In this document: piece by piece, positions 52,851 to 63,312 of the stretch | Layout: every line of letters starts with the position of its first letter | Numbering within the stretch: the first letter of the stretch is position 1 | DNA from: Dromiciops gliroides | Lineage: Eukaryota > Chordata > Mammalia > Microbiotheria > Microbiotheriidae | Length of the DNA: 64,000 bases | Assembly: GCF_019393635.1 (NCBI RefSeq) | Contig: NC_057861.1 | Coordinates: forward strand, 173,467,077 to 173,531,076 | Direction: 5' to 3' | Notes under the pieces: generated by a model | What the model was told of the DNA's origin: nothing | Databases searched by the model: none | What the model saw: only the letters and a program-made list of their open reading frames with translations | Position numbers and translations under genes: made by a program

Positions 52851-54774
52851 AAAAGTAGAATATAAAGGATCTCATGGAAAGCAAGGAAAATTTGGTAGTG
52901 AGCTTGTAGAGAGCTCTGCTTGTGTTTCTGCCAATGACGATTAACACCAAAGTCTAAACAAAGGACAGGTTGATCTCTCTGATGTAAAACACTTTGCAAA
53001 GTTTAAAGTAGGACACAAATGCTAGTCATCTGTTATGAGTAGGGGTTGGTGACTCCCTGTTAGAGGGACCTTAGCCTCTGACCTCAACAATAGGGATTGG
53101 AGAGGAGATAGATTTGAGCCAAGGAGATCAAAGCCAATGGCAAGTTTCTGACTGAGAGGTGATAGGGCATAAGTGAGATTGGAGAGAAGGGGAGATGTAG
53201 CACAAATATTTTGGAAATAGAAATGACAAGGTACGAAGATGTCCCCAGGATGCGACAGAACCTTGTGATGTTCATCAAACTTAATAGCCACTCCTCACTA
53301 ATGGTGATTCATGGGAAGGGTGGGGAACAATTGATATTGTCAAAAGGAATTTAGAAGTCATTGCTAGGGATGATGAACTTTCTGGCAAGAAACTGTACAG
53401 ACATTAGAGATGCAGGTGATGTTTTCATCACTACTGCTGCTTGAGGAGAAGAAGAAAAGTACATTTAAGAAGTAAATAGCTGGTTAAGAAGAGGTCTGAG
53501 ATTGGTTTAGATTTCTGGACCATGGTTTAAAATACAGGAATAAGGGGCTGCTGAAAGGGGGTAGACGTCACCTAATGAAGGCAATTTAATATGAATTTGC
53601 CTGATATTTTGTCAACCAAAAAATAAGTTTTTGAATTGAAAACTGGAGGTACCCTTGACAGGATGAACATTCTAATGCAGGAAGAATAAATGGCTTGGAT
53701 TGGAGCAACCAATATGATGAAGACACATTAGAGAGGCACATAGGATGGAAGAAAGAGAGGGACAGGACTGTTGTATCGACCTAAAAATAGGCCATCTGGG
53801 AATTAGAAAAAGTCAACTAGCCCATGGACCTAAATGGAAGGTGGAATGTGAGTGTTGGTGTTTTGGCTGCAGTCAGAATGGGCTTATATTCCTGTTGATG
53901 GTGGCTCTTGGGGTAAGATTCCTCAGAGCAGTTTGAAAAGGAAACTTCTTAGCCATCTATTGCTGGCTCCCCTCTGCTCTATGCCTTCATCTACAACCTC
54001 AATCCTCTCCCCACAGTGTCCTATTCTTTAAGCCCCAGGGCAAATGTTCAAATGGCCCTTAGGAACTTCCATGCCTGATGTTCATGCAAATCAATTCACA
54101 ATGACAACTGACTTCAGGAATGAAAAAAATAATAAAACAACCCAGCACAAACTACTCCAGGGAAAGGAAGCTTGATATGGAATAAGTTTAGATGCCTTGG
54201 CTCACTTAGCAATTCAAATATTTTAATTACAAACTGAGACAATGTGCAAAAAGTGGGATTGATAGGGGGGTAAGGAGGACATAACAACTATGGCATTCAA
54301 ATGACTAATTCTACTTGAGAAAGGGAACATGTCTACGACTCAGAGGCAGCATGTGTCAAGTTGTTTACCTAGGCCTCATAATTAATAAGTAAAATCCTTG
54401 TAGACTGAAAATTCAGCAGTGGCTGAAGTTCTCTGAGCCCTGAAGTTAAGTCATAGTGGAGGAAGAGAGCTCTAGTGGATTAAAGTAAAGGATAGGTATT
54501 AGGCATTCAAAGAAATTCCCAAGGTTTCCTTCTCGAAGTTCTTACCAGCAGATGTAGGCAATGTTAGTACAGGCTAATATAGTGAGCCCTTTTTTCTTGG
54601 ATGGATACTGATGCAGATGTAAAACTGCCTCCATCATGGAAAAGGCAACACAGCAATGGGCTAAAGAAGAGAAAGAAGGGATTATAACAGGAACTGAAGG
54701 AACATGATGATTTGCATTGAATTGAATTTTTATAATCATCTTTCTGCCATTCAATCCATGAATGAAGATTCAGC
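52851..54774. other. Long unassigned interval
   Basis: About 1.9 kb with no repeat or gene I can support. Several short frames (for example 53022-53291 minus and 53745-53936 plus) have no domain features. Old, unrecognisable repeats are likely. Confidence 0.4.
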
Positions 54775-57190
54775 TGTCTGACTCAAAGCTTCAAGAAACC
54801 CCATTTGACCATGTCACTCTCCAGTTTAAGAACCAACAATGGCTCTTTGTTAAAGGATCAAGCCATGTTCAACTGTCTGATTCTTCTTTTTTTGTTTTTT
54901 TTAATCATAAAAATATTTTATTCTTTTCCATTTACATGTAAAGATAGTTTTCAACATTTGTTTCATAAGATTTTGAGTTCCAAATTTTTCTCCCTCCCTC
55001 CCTTCCCTCCCCCCTCCCCAAGACAGAAAGTAATCTGATATAGGTTATATATGTACAATCACATTAAACATATGCATTAGTCATGTTGTGAAAGAAGAAT
55101 CAGAACAAAAGGGAAATACCTCAAAAAAGAAAAAAAAAACAAAAACAAAAGTAGAAACAGTGTGGTTCAATCTGCATTCAGTAACCACAGTTCTTTTTCT
55201 GCATGTTGAGGACATTTTCCATCATGAGTTCTTTGGAATTGTCTTGAATCATTGCATTGCTGAGAGGGACCAAGTCTATCACAGTTGATACTGTGTATAA
55301 TGTTCTCCTGCTTGTGCTCACTTCACTCAGCATCAGTTCACTTAAGTCTTTCCAGGTTTTTCTGAAATCTGCCTGCTCATCATTTCTTACAGCATAATAG
55401 CATTCCATTACATTCATATACCACAACTTGTTCAGCCATTCCCCAATTAATGGGCATTCCCTTGATTTCTAATTCTTTCCCACCACAAAGAGAGCTGCTA
55501 TAAATATTTTTGTACAAGTGGGTTCTTTTCCCTTTTCTATGATCTCTTTGGGATACAGACTTAGTAGTGGTATTACTGGATCAAAGGGTATGCACAGTCC
55601 CATAGCCCTTTGGGCATAGTTCCAAACTGCTCTCTAGAAGTGTTGGATCAGTTCACAACTTCACCAACAATGCATTCATGTTCCATTTTTTTTTCCACAG
55701 CTTCTCCAACATTATCATTTTCCTTTTTTGTTATATTAGCCAATCTGATAGGTGTGAGGTGTATGGTACCTTAGAGTTCTTTTAATTTGTGTTTCTCTAA
55801 TCCATAGTGATTTAGAGCATTTTTAAAATTTGGCAATAGATAGCTTTGATTTCTTCATCGGAAAACTGCCTATTCATATCCTTTGACTATTTCTCAAATG
55901 GGGAATGATTTGCATTCTTATAAATTTGATTTAGTTCTCTATATATTTTAGAAATGAGGTTTTTATCAGAAACACTGGCTGTAAAATTTGTTTCTGAGCT
56001 TTCTGCCTCCCTTCTAATTTTGGTTGTATTGCTTCTGTTTGTACAAAACCTTTTTAATTTAATGTAATCAAAATCATCCATTTTGCATTTCATAATATTC
56101 TCTGTCTCTTGTTTGGACATAAACTGTTCTCCTTTCCATAGATTTGAGAGGTAAACTATTCCTTCCTCTCCTAATTTACCTATGTTATCACACTTTATGT
56201 CTAAATCATGTATCCATTTTGGCCTTATTTTGGTATATGATGTACGATGTTGGTTTATGACTAATTTCTATCATACTATCTTCCAGTTTTCCCAGCAGTT
56301 TATGTCAAATACTAAGTTCCAATCCCAGAAACTGGAGTCTTTGGGTTTATCACACAGTAGATTATTATAGTCATTTACTACTGTGGCTCTAGTGCTGAAG
56401 CTATTCCATTGATCCACCACTCTATTTCTTAGTCAGTACCTAATAGTTTTGATAACTGCTACTTCTTAGTATAGCTTCAGATTTGGTACAGGTATTCCAC
56501 CTTCCTGTGCATTTTTTTCATTTGTTCCCTTGCTATTCTTGACTTTTTTGTCCTTTCTTCCAGATGAATTTTGTTATTATTCTTTGGTATGGCACTGAAT
56601 AAGTAAATTAATTCATGTAGAATTGTCATTTTTATTATTTTAGCTTAGCCTATGCATGAGCAAATGATATTTTCCCAATATTTACATCTGATTTTATTTG
56701 TGTGAAAAATGTTTTGTAATTGTGTTCATAGAGTTTCTGGGTTTGTCTTAGCAGGTAGACTCCCAAGTATTTTATATTGTCTACATCAACTGCCTGGTTC
56801 TTGAGGTTCTTTAAGATCTGGTCCCACACCACCTCCTCAAACTTATTTCCCACTATGACCCAAACATCTTCATCCCATTGAGGCCTGTCTCCTCTTTCAC
56901 TTTTGGGCATGCCATGTGCATTTCCACCTCCATACATTTATTTTTTCTTTTGATGCTATTCACCCATCACCCCAGCTATTAACATGTAAATCCATTGTTT
57001 CCAGGAACACACAAGAATTCCATTTTGTCTGTTAAGTCTTCTCTGACAACTCCATCCAATCCCAACCTAGACACTTAAAATCTGTATCCCACAGTTTAAC
57101 CACTTTTTTGTTCTATAATCATTTCATGTTTACATCATATCTCCTCAATCAGATTAAACTCTTTGAAGGAGGGCCCATGTCTTGTAGTAA
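54775..57190 (+). mobile_element. L2 LINE, sense, split by an L1
   Basis: Left part (54775-54885) contains ATTTGACCATGTCACTCTCC, encoding the TMSL.SLRT.NGSLL block of L2. Right part (56786-57190) continues with TTCTTTAAGATCTGGTCCCA, AGTCTTCTCTGACAACTCCA and TTAAACTCTTTGAAGGAGGG, GCCCATGTCTTGTAG. The join is coherent L2 order. Confidence 0.8.
54886..56785 (-). mobile_element. L1 LINE 3' portion, antisense, 1.9 kb with TSD
   Basis: Left: poly(T) and reversed 3' UTR. The minus strand then encodes the ORF2 C terminus: LWYMNVMECYYAVRNDEQAD near 55400 and FDYIKLKRFCTNRSN with KNLISKIYRELNQIYKN near 55930-56080, matching FDYIKLKSFCT and KGLISRIYNELKQIYKK of mammalian L1. It is 5'-truncated, with scattered stops. 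A 17-bp TSD with two mismatches (54869-54885 TCAACTGTCTGATTCTT; 56786-56802) bounds it. Confidence 0.95.
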
Positions 57191-57790
57191 CCCAAAACTC
57201 TTTCCTCACAACAACCCTGTGAGTTGGGGAGGACAAGTATTATTATAACCATTTTATTTTTTAAATTAAATTTGATTTTTAAATTTTTTTTCCAATTACA
57301 TGTAAAGCTATTTTTTGAGTTCCAAATTTTTCTTTCACCCTCCCTTCCCTTCCCTCTCCCAAAGCCAGCAAGCAATCTGATATAGGTTATACATCACAAT
57401 CATGTTAAACATATTTCCACATTAGTCATATTGTAAGAGAAGAATCAGAACAAAAGAAAAAAAACACAAGAAAGAATAATCAACAACAACAACACAACAA
57501 CAAAAGTGAAAATAGTATGCTTCAATCTGCATTCAGACTCCACAGTTCTATTTCTGAATGTGGAGAACATTTTCCACCATGAGTCTTTTGGTATTGTCTT
57601 GGATCATTGTATTGCTGGAAAAGAGTTAGGTCTATTACAGTATAACCATTTTAGATTTGAAGAAAAAGAGTTTCAGAGAGGTCTCTTACCAAAGGTGACA
57701 CAGTTCATAAATGTCAGAACAGTGATTCAAACCCAGGTGCTCAACTCCAAGTCCCCTGCCCTTTCCATTACATCATCTTGGCTCTTTTTG
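57191..57790 (-). mobile_element. MIR SINE, antisense, split by an L1 end
   Basis: Left (57205-57256): TTCCTCACAACAACCCTGTG, AGTTGGGGAGGACAAGTATT. Right (57641-57780): TTAGATTTGAAGAAAAAGAG, TTACCAAAGGTGACACAG and TGATTCAAACCCAGGTGCTC. Joined, they give a continuous antisense MIR. Confidence 0.85.
57257..57640 (-). mobile_element. L1 3' terminus, antisense, 384 bp with perfect TSD
   Basis: Poly(T)-rich left end, CCAATTACATGTAAAGCTAT, reversed 3' UTR, then AGTCTTTTGGTATTGTCTTG from the ORF2 end. Strongly 5'-truncated. The 13-bp TSD TATAACCATTTTA is perfect (57244-57256; 57641-57653). Confidence 0.95.
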
Positions 57791-57839
57791 ACCATTAGGT
57801 TGCTTTGGAGACACAACACATTATAGTTCCATAGACATT

Positions 57840-58150
57840 GAATTGAAAAGGATCTCCAAGACCATGTGTTCTATTTCCCTTATTTTACATGTAAGGAAAC
57901 TATAGCCTAGAGAGAAGAAATATTTGCCCAGGGTCACCCAGGTAGTAAATGGCAGTAAGCTCACAGTGTCCTCTTCACTGCACCACACTGTCTCTGATTT
58001 GGACTAAGGAATAGTCTTGTTAGAACATCCTCTATTACAGGTATTATTATTCCCATTTTACAAATGGGGAAACTGAAGCCAAGATAAAGTGGCTTGTGTG
58101 AGGTGATAGCTAGTTAAGTATTCAAGCCTGAATTTAGCACAGATCTTATG
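57840..58150 (-). mobile_element. Two MIR SINE remnants, antisense
   Basis: First (57840-58000): GATCTCCAAGACCATGTGTT, TATTTTACATGTAAGGAAAC, CCCAGGGTCACCCAGGTAGT. Second (58020-58150): CCATTTTACAAATGGGGAAA, CTGAAGCCAAGATAAAGTGG. Confidence 0.8.
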
Positions 58151-58359
58151 CTACCACATCATACTCATTCTCCATCAAATAAAAACTCTCTCTTTAACCA
58201 GGGGACCTCTGTTGCTGCTACCCTCCATGCCCCACCCTACTCTCTCCCCCTCCACTCCTGCCCAACTCAGCTACCTGTAAGCCCCTGGAGATCCTCACTC
58301 TGTCAGAAAGCCAAAAGGAGTCAAGTTCTATTAAGAACCATTAACTCTCCCATTATACT
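58151..58359. other. Unassigned sequence
   Basis: C-rich in places (CTCTCCCCCTCCACTCCTGC). No gene signal beyond a short frame. Confidence 0.4.
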
Positions 58360-59160
58360 TGCCATTGATCTAACAGGTTTTATGAACCCTGCCTGCAGTT
58401 AACAGCTTCCGTTTTGTACATTAATGGTCATTGGCAATGGTATTCCTGTGGAATCATGTAGTACATTCGCATTAGAAGTAGATGAGTCTGCCATGATTAA
58501 TGTTTTAACAACAAATACCAGAGGCATGCATGACTGGTCACCTATTATAAAACCCTGCCCTTCACTGGTGACATTCAATTGGTTTTCCAAATGAATTCCT
58601 CTTAATGGCTTCTGGGAAGTTCACTTCAGTGATGTCATTAGTACTGGGCCATATACTGTGGCTTAATACTAGTTGAAAGGACTTAAAAGCATCTCATTTT
58701 CTGGTTGGGGGAGAGGGAGGAAGGAAATGCACAGAGGAAGCTTGCACTCTGTTAGCTTTTTTAGATGTCGAGCTACTGTGAATAGCCAACCATGACGGAG
58801 TAAACCTCTCAGTAACCTGAGTGTATTGGTATTTCTGTCCACAGCAACAGAAATCAGTACAATCTGTGTCGTGAAACATATGTTTTAAAAAAAAAAGATG
58901 AAGGAGGAAAAAAAGAAAGAAAGGAAAATCAAATTTGCTCCCTGCTTTAAAAAAAAATCTAATCATTAGGCTGAGATTGACACAAATTAGAATGCTGCCA
59001 AAAATCAGTGAAAACAGTGACTCATGCTGTATTTCAATTAACAGTTTCTCAGTTTCCCTCATAAACAGGGAAGCTGACAAAAATTAATTATCTCTGAGGG
59101 GGTAAAATATTTCATTCCAAAGTAAACAAAACATCACTGGCTGAAACAATGGTGTGTAAC
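58360..59160. promoter_or_regulatory. Candidate conserved noncoding regulatory block
   Basis: About 800 bp free of recognisable repeats in a window otherwise crowded with them. It carries dispersed motif-like words: GTGACTCAT (AP-1-like, near 59020), AAAATTAATTA (homeodomain-like TAATTA, near 59080), GTAAACAAAACA (forkhead-like, near 59122) and TAATCATTAGG (near 58959). Motif words of this size also occur by chance, so this rests mainly on repeat exclusion. No coding frame is supported. Confidence 0.35.
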
Positions 59161-59794
59161 AGTGGGAGGGGATAGAGGAGAAAGATCCATCCATCTTTCC
59201 TTGTCAATAAAACTATCTGCTTGGTAGGATATCTTTGAGATTTCTCTCTCCAAATGTGCCAACAATGGGAAACAGGAGCTTTTCCCACCTTTATCCTGGC
59301 AATTTTTATTTTAAGAACAGCTTCATCTTCTGCCCCTTCTACCGTGCCTAGTTCCAGCTGGGGTTCTTGGGGAGAAGAGAACTATAAATGGCATTTACTT
59401 TATTAAGGATGGGTATGTCAGGAATCATGTTGAACCATTTAGCTATAAAATAGTCTTCTAAAGAAAGAGCCAAATATACCAGGCCACACTGAATTGTTGC
59501 CAGCCTCCCCTATGCAAGTCATTTTCATGGGGCAATGCTCAGGGGTAAGTATACAAGTAGCTAGTGTAAGCAATTTCTTTGGTAAAGATGATTTACTCAA
59601 TATGGGTAGGGAAATAAGGCTAGAAATTGAAAAAAAAAGATCCATTTGGACTGCCAGTTTTACAATGGGTAGCAAGGTTTCATCACTAAGTCCATGCAAT
59701 TGCCATGGGAAGTGGTCATTCACTTGTACAACCTCCAAGGACTGAGTCAACAAGGTGGGCCCGGCCAAGGACACTCTCTTGTATCCCTTCATCT
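59161..59794. other. Unassigned, repeat-poor sequence
   Basis: A 117-codon minus-strand frame (59439-59792) is the longest, but I recognise no domain and it overlaps a plus-strand frame. Not called as a gene. Confidence 0.4.
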
Positions 59795-59945
59795 CATAGC
59801 TATTTATTCAATAAATGTATATTAAGTACCTACTATGTGCTGAGCACCATGAATAGACCTAGTGGAGAGACAAAGGTTTGGTAAAAAAAAAAAATGGCCC
59901 TTGCCTTCATGGATATGGCACATGTACAAGTAATGATAATATAAT
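59795..59945 (-). mobile_element. L2 3' end, antisense
   Basis: AATAAATGTATATTAAGTAC, CTACTATGTGCTGAGCACCA and CCCTTGCCTTCATGGATATG. Confidence 0.8.
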
Positions 59946-60078
59946 GTGGCAATGAGGGTTAAGTGACTTGCCCAGGGTCACACAGCTAGTAAGTGTCAAG
60001 TGTCTGAGGCTGGATTTGAACTCAGGTCCTCCTGAATCCAGGGCTGGTGCTTTATCTACTATGCCACCTAGCTGCCCC
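59946..60078 (-). mobile_element. Marsupial tRNA-headed SINE, antisense
   Basis: GAGGGTTAAGTGACTTGCCC, AGGGTCACACAGCTAGTAAG, antisense B box and head CACCTAGCTGCCCCC. There is no poly(T) at the left edge and no clear TSD, so the 3' tail may have been lost. Confidence 0.92.
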
Positions 60079-60535
60079 CTAATAAATACTCTTTCTTTAA
60101 AGAAAGGAAGAACTTAATTTTCTTCACCAAAAGAAACATAAAAGCCCTGGGCCTTTAAAAAAACCAAACAGATATTGATATTTCTGAAAGCATTGTATGC
60201 TCTTCCCTACATGCCACTCCCTAGGAGTGAATGTTCCCTATATTGAATGGCCCAACATAAATTGACTTCTGCTCATCAAGATCAGTGTGCAAATATCATT
60301 ATTCTTCTGATTGCTTCTAACAAGGCACTAAAAATGTTGCTATTTTATATTCTCTTCCCTTCTCAAATTCAAACATCACTCTGGTACCATGAATAATCTG
60401 GTGATGGGCATTTGAGACATTTCTTCTAATGTACTTAACGGTAATAAGGGAGGTCTTTTTAAATGAAAAATGTGCATATATGTATGTATATATGTATGAC
60501 TTTATCTAGGCAGGGATTGCTTGCCTCAGAACAAT
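60079..60535. other. Unassigned sequence
   Basis: ATATATGTATGTATATATGT near 60476 is a small microsatellite. Otherwise unrecognised. Confidence 0.4.
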
Positions 60536-60785
60536 TGTTGTTGTTCAATTATTCACTTATATTTGAATCTTTGTGACCCCATGGACCATACTGTCCATGA
60601 GATTTTCTTGGTAAAGATACTGGAATGGTTTGCTACTTTCTTCTCCAGAAAATTAAAAGAAACAGAGGTTAAGTGACTTGCCTAGAGCCCCACAACTAAT
60701 AAGTATATAAGGTTGGATTTGAACTCAGATTTTCCTGACTGCAGGCCCAGTGCTCTATCCACAGAACCATCTAGCTACCTCTACC
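60536..60785 (-). mobile_element. Long-form SINE with an especially BovB-like tail, antisense
   Basis: TTGTTGTTGTTCAATTATTC, TTTGTGACCCCATGGACCAT, ACTGTCCATGAGATTTTCTT and AGATACTGGAATGGTTTGCT follow the order of the BovB/RTE 3' end more closely than the other long SINEs here (the GACCCCATGG and GTCCATG words). Then antisense CORE and head. Flanks CTCAGAACAAT and CTGAGACCAAT may be a decayed TSD. Confidence 0.85.
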
Positions 60786-61635
60786 TGAGACCAATAGGGG
60801 ATATTAAATATATTTATTTGTTCAGTTTTGTTTTTTAAATATAAAGACCTTAGAAGAATCTCTTTTTTTCATCCATAAGTACTTTCAGCATGACTTTAAT
60901 TAATTGAGACCTTTGGCTAACTTTCTTTAAATAGGCTTTACTCTTCACTGCTTTTCTCTACTGTTACTAGGAAATATTATTTATAATGTTTCACTATCAT
61001 TATTATAAGGTTTTACAAACCAGTTAATATTAAAAAACTGTTGCTTTTGCCTTTCATCTCTTTTTATATTTACAAGTGTTTGCCTGAGTCGCTTTTAAGT
61101 CTGTTTTGATTGTCTTTCTATGACAATTGATTGATGATTATTATAATTAGTGTTGATATCCTTTCTCCCATTTCTTACCCATTATCCAGCAATTATAGTC
61201 ACTTCCTATGGACACACTTTAGAATAATTGTGGGAAAATTTTGTTGGAAAAAAAGGAGAAGATGAGATCAAGAGTTTTTCTATAGATAGGGGTTGGCATT
61301 AGTGAAAAGGCCTGGGGTGTGTGAAAAGAATATGCAATTGCAGAGAAAGAGATGGGGAGAGTAAGTATCAGATGAACTTCATTCATATCTGAAATAAACA
61401 CAGTAAGGTTGAACCCCCACACCAAAGTTTGGTGTAGAAATGTCAAACTCAGCACAGGAAAAACAAGTGGGGATGGGGGTGAGCAGGGAGACTGTATGGA
61501 TTTGTTCTGCATGATTATGCTTATTTATTCCAAGGTTTTTATTAATTTTTGTTTTCTCTCTGTTTTTATTGGGGATTGAGGGAGGTGAGCAATAGGGATA
61601 CTTTTTAAAAACATTTTTTTAAATGCAAAAAAAAA
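60786..61635. other. Unassigned, AT-rich sequence
   Basis: About 850 bp with no repeat or gene I can support. A 97-codon minus-strand frame (61219-61512) shows no domain. Confidence 0.4.
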
Positions 61636-61639
61636 AAAA

Positions 61640-62405
61640 AGAACAGAAGGCTGAACTGATCCAACCATTCTGTTTGGAACTATACTCAAAAGGCTTTAAA
61701 ACTGTGCATACCCTTTGACCCAGCAATACCTCCACTAGGTCTATATCCCAAAGATATCATCAAAAAGGGAAAAGGACCCATACGTACAAAAATATTTATA
61801 GCCGCTCTCTTTGTGGTAGCAAAGAATTGGAAATTCAGGAGATGGCCATCAATTGGAGAATAGCTAAACAAGTTGTGATACATGAATGTAATAGAATACT
61901 ATTGTGCCATAAAAAATGATAAGCAGATGGTTTTCAGGAAAACCTGGGAAGACTTACATGAATTGAGGCTAAGTGAAATGAGAAGAACCAAGAGAACATT
62001 GTACACAGTATCAACAACATTGTGGGATGATCATCTGTGATAGACTTAACTCTTCTCAACAATACAAGACAATGCCAAAAGACTTATGGTGGAAAATGCC
62101 CTCCACATCCAGAAAACTAGAACTGTGGAGTCTGAATGCAGATTGAAGCATACTGTTTTCATTTTTGTTGTTGCTTTTTTGTTATTCTTGTTTACTCTTT
62201 CTTGCATTTTTTTCCTTTTTGTTCTGATCCTTTTCTTACAAGATGACTTATGTATAAATATGGTTAACATTATTGTAATGTATAACCTATATCAGATTGC
62301 TTGCTGGCCTCAGGAGGAGGGAGGGAAGGGAGGGTGAGAGAAAACTTTGAAACTCAAAAAAATATCTTTACAACTAATTGGAAAAAAATTAAACACAATA
62401 AAAAA
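61640..62405 (+). mobile_element. L1 LINE 3' end, sense
   Basis: ORF2 C terminus (CTATACTCAAAAGGCTTTAA, TGGCCATCAATTGGAGAATA, AGAACCAAGAGAACATTGTA), then a 3' UTR with GAGGAGGGAGGGAAGGGAGG and a terminal AATTGGAAAAAAATTAAACA. Preceded by a 15-A run near 61627. 5'-truncated; the frame is broken by TAG and TAA codons. Confidence 0.92.
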
Positions 62406-62464
62406 ACCCAGAAGGTATTTCCAAGAGGCACAGACATAGATAAGCAGTATGGTTTTGAAACTAA

Positions 62465-62640
62465 CTTGTTAGAATATACATATGTGTGTAAGTGCATGTA
62501 TATTTATATGTGTGAGTATATGAACACATGTATGTGTACACATATATATACACATACTGACATGTATGTGTGTATACATAATAAAAACAAACATATACAA
62601 TATAGATAATATATACATAATGAAAAATAAACAATATGAA
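62465..62640. repeat. TATG/TACA-rich microsatellite
   Basis: Imperfect TATATGTGTG and CACATATATA tract. Frames on both strands are artefacts. Confidence 0.85.
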
Positions 62641-63112
62641 ATGGAAATTCATGATTTTATATGCAACCCTCTTTGTGTTCTATTCTCTATATATGAAATT
62701 TTGGAGGGTTTTTAGCATTAAAGTATGGAATAAATCTGCTTATTAAAAATAATATGAGGGGAGCTCCTCAGCTGTCAAGTTTTAAAGATAAGTGATATGA
62801 GAGGCTTGAGAAGTTTTAAATCAGCTGATGTGGAATGGGATAGAGAGTCATTTGAAGAGGAATAAAAGAATCAATAACAAGTTACACATTAAGAACAAAT
62901 TGGTTCCTATCTTTTAAAATGTAATTCTTAAACAGTGTTCATAGTCTTCATTATGTTTTTGTTAAAGGTATTCATGATGTAGAGGTGTGAGGCATCTTTG
63001 CAGTCAGTATCTTGGCCTCTCTCAGTCCTTAATCCTGAGCTGTATTTTCTTATATGTTTCTCACCATCTGTATTGATTACCACCTTTGAAGTGAAATAAG
63101 TCGCAAATCATA
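62641..63112. other. Unassigned sequence
   Basis: GAGAGTCATTTGAAGAGGAA near 62845 could be eroded antisense L2. Nothing firm. Confidence 0.35.
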
Positions 63113-63195
63113 TGAAAGAATGAATGAAAAACATTTATTATATGATTTATAATATGATATATCTGTGTATAAACATATATGTATACATATACATG

Positions 63196-63233
<38 letters not shown>

Positions 63234-63312
63234 TTTGCAAAGCTGTGAACTAAGGATACAGATTAAAAAGTGAAATGATCTCTGTCCTCAAGTAGTTCAC
63301 ATTCTACCAGGG
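63113..63312 (-). mobile_element. L2 3' end, antisense, expanded by (TA)n
   Basis: GAATGAATGAAAAACATTTA at the left, GAACTAAGGATACAGATTAA and TCTCTGTCCTCAAGTAGTTC at the right. A (TA)n array (63198-63229) lies between. Confidence 0.75.
63198..63229. repeat. (TA)n microsatellite
   Basis: About 15 TA units inside an antisense L2. Confidence 0.93.

Noticed and set aside
59439..59792. 117-codon minus-strand open frame in repeat-poor DNA
   Set aside because: No motif, membrane segment or domain that I can identify, and an open frame lies opposite. Conservation data would be needed to reconsider.
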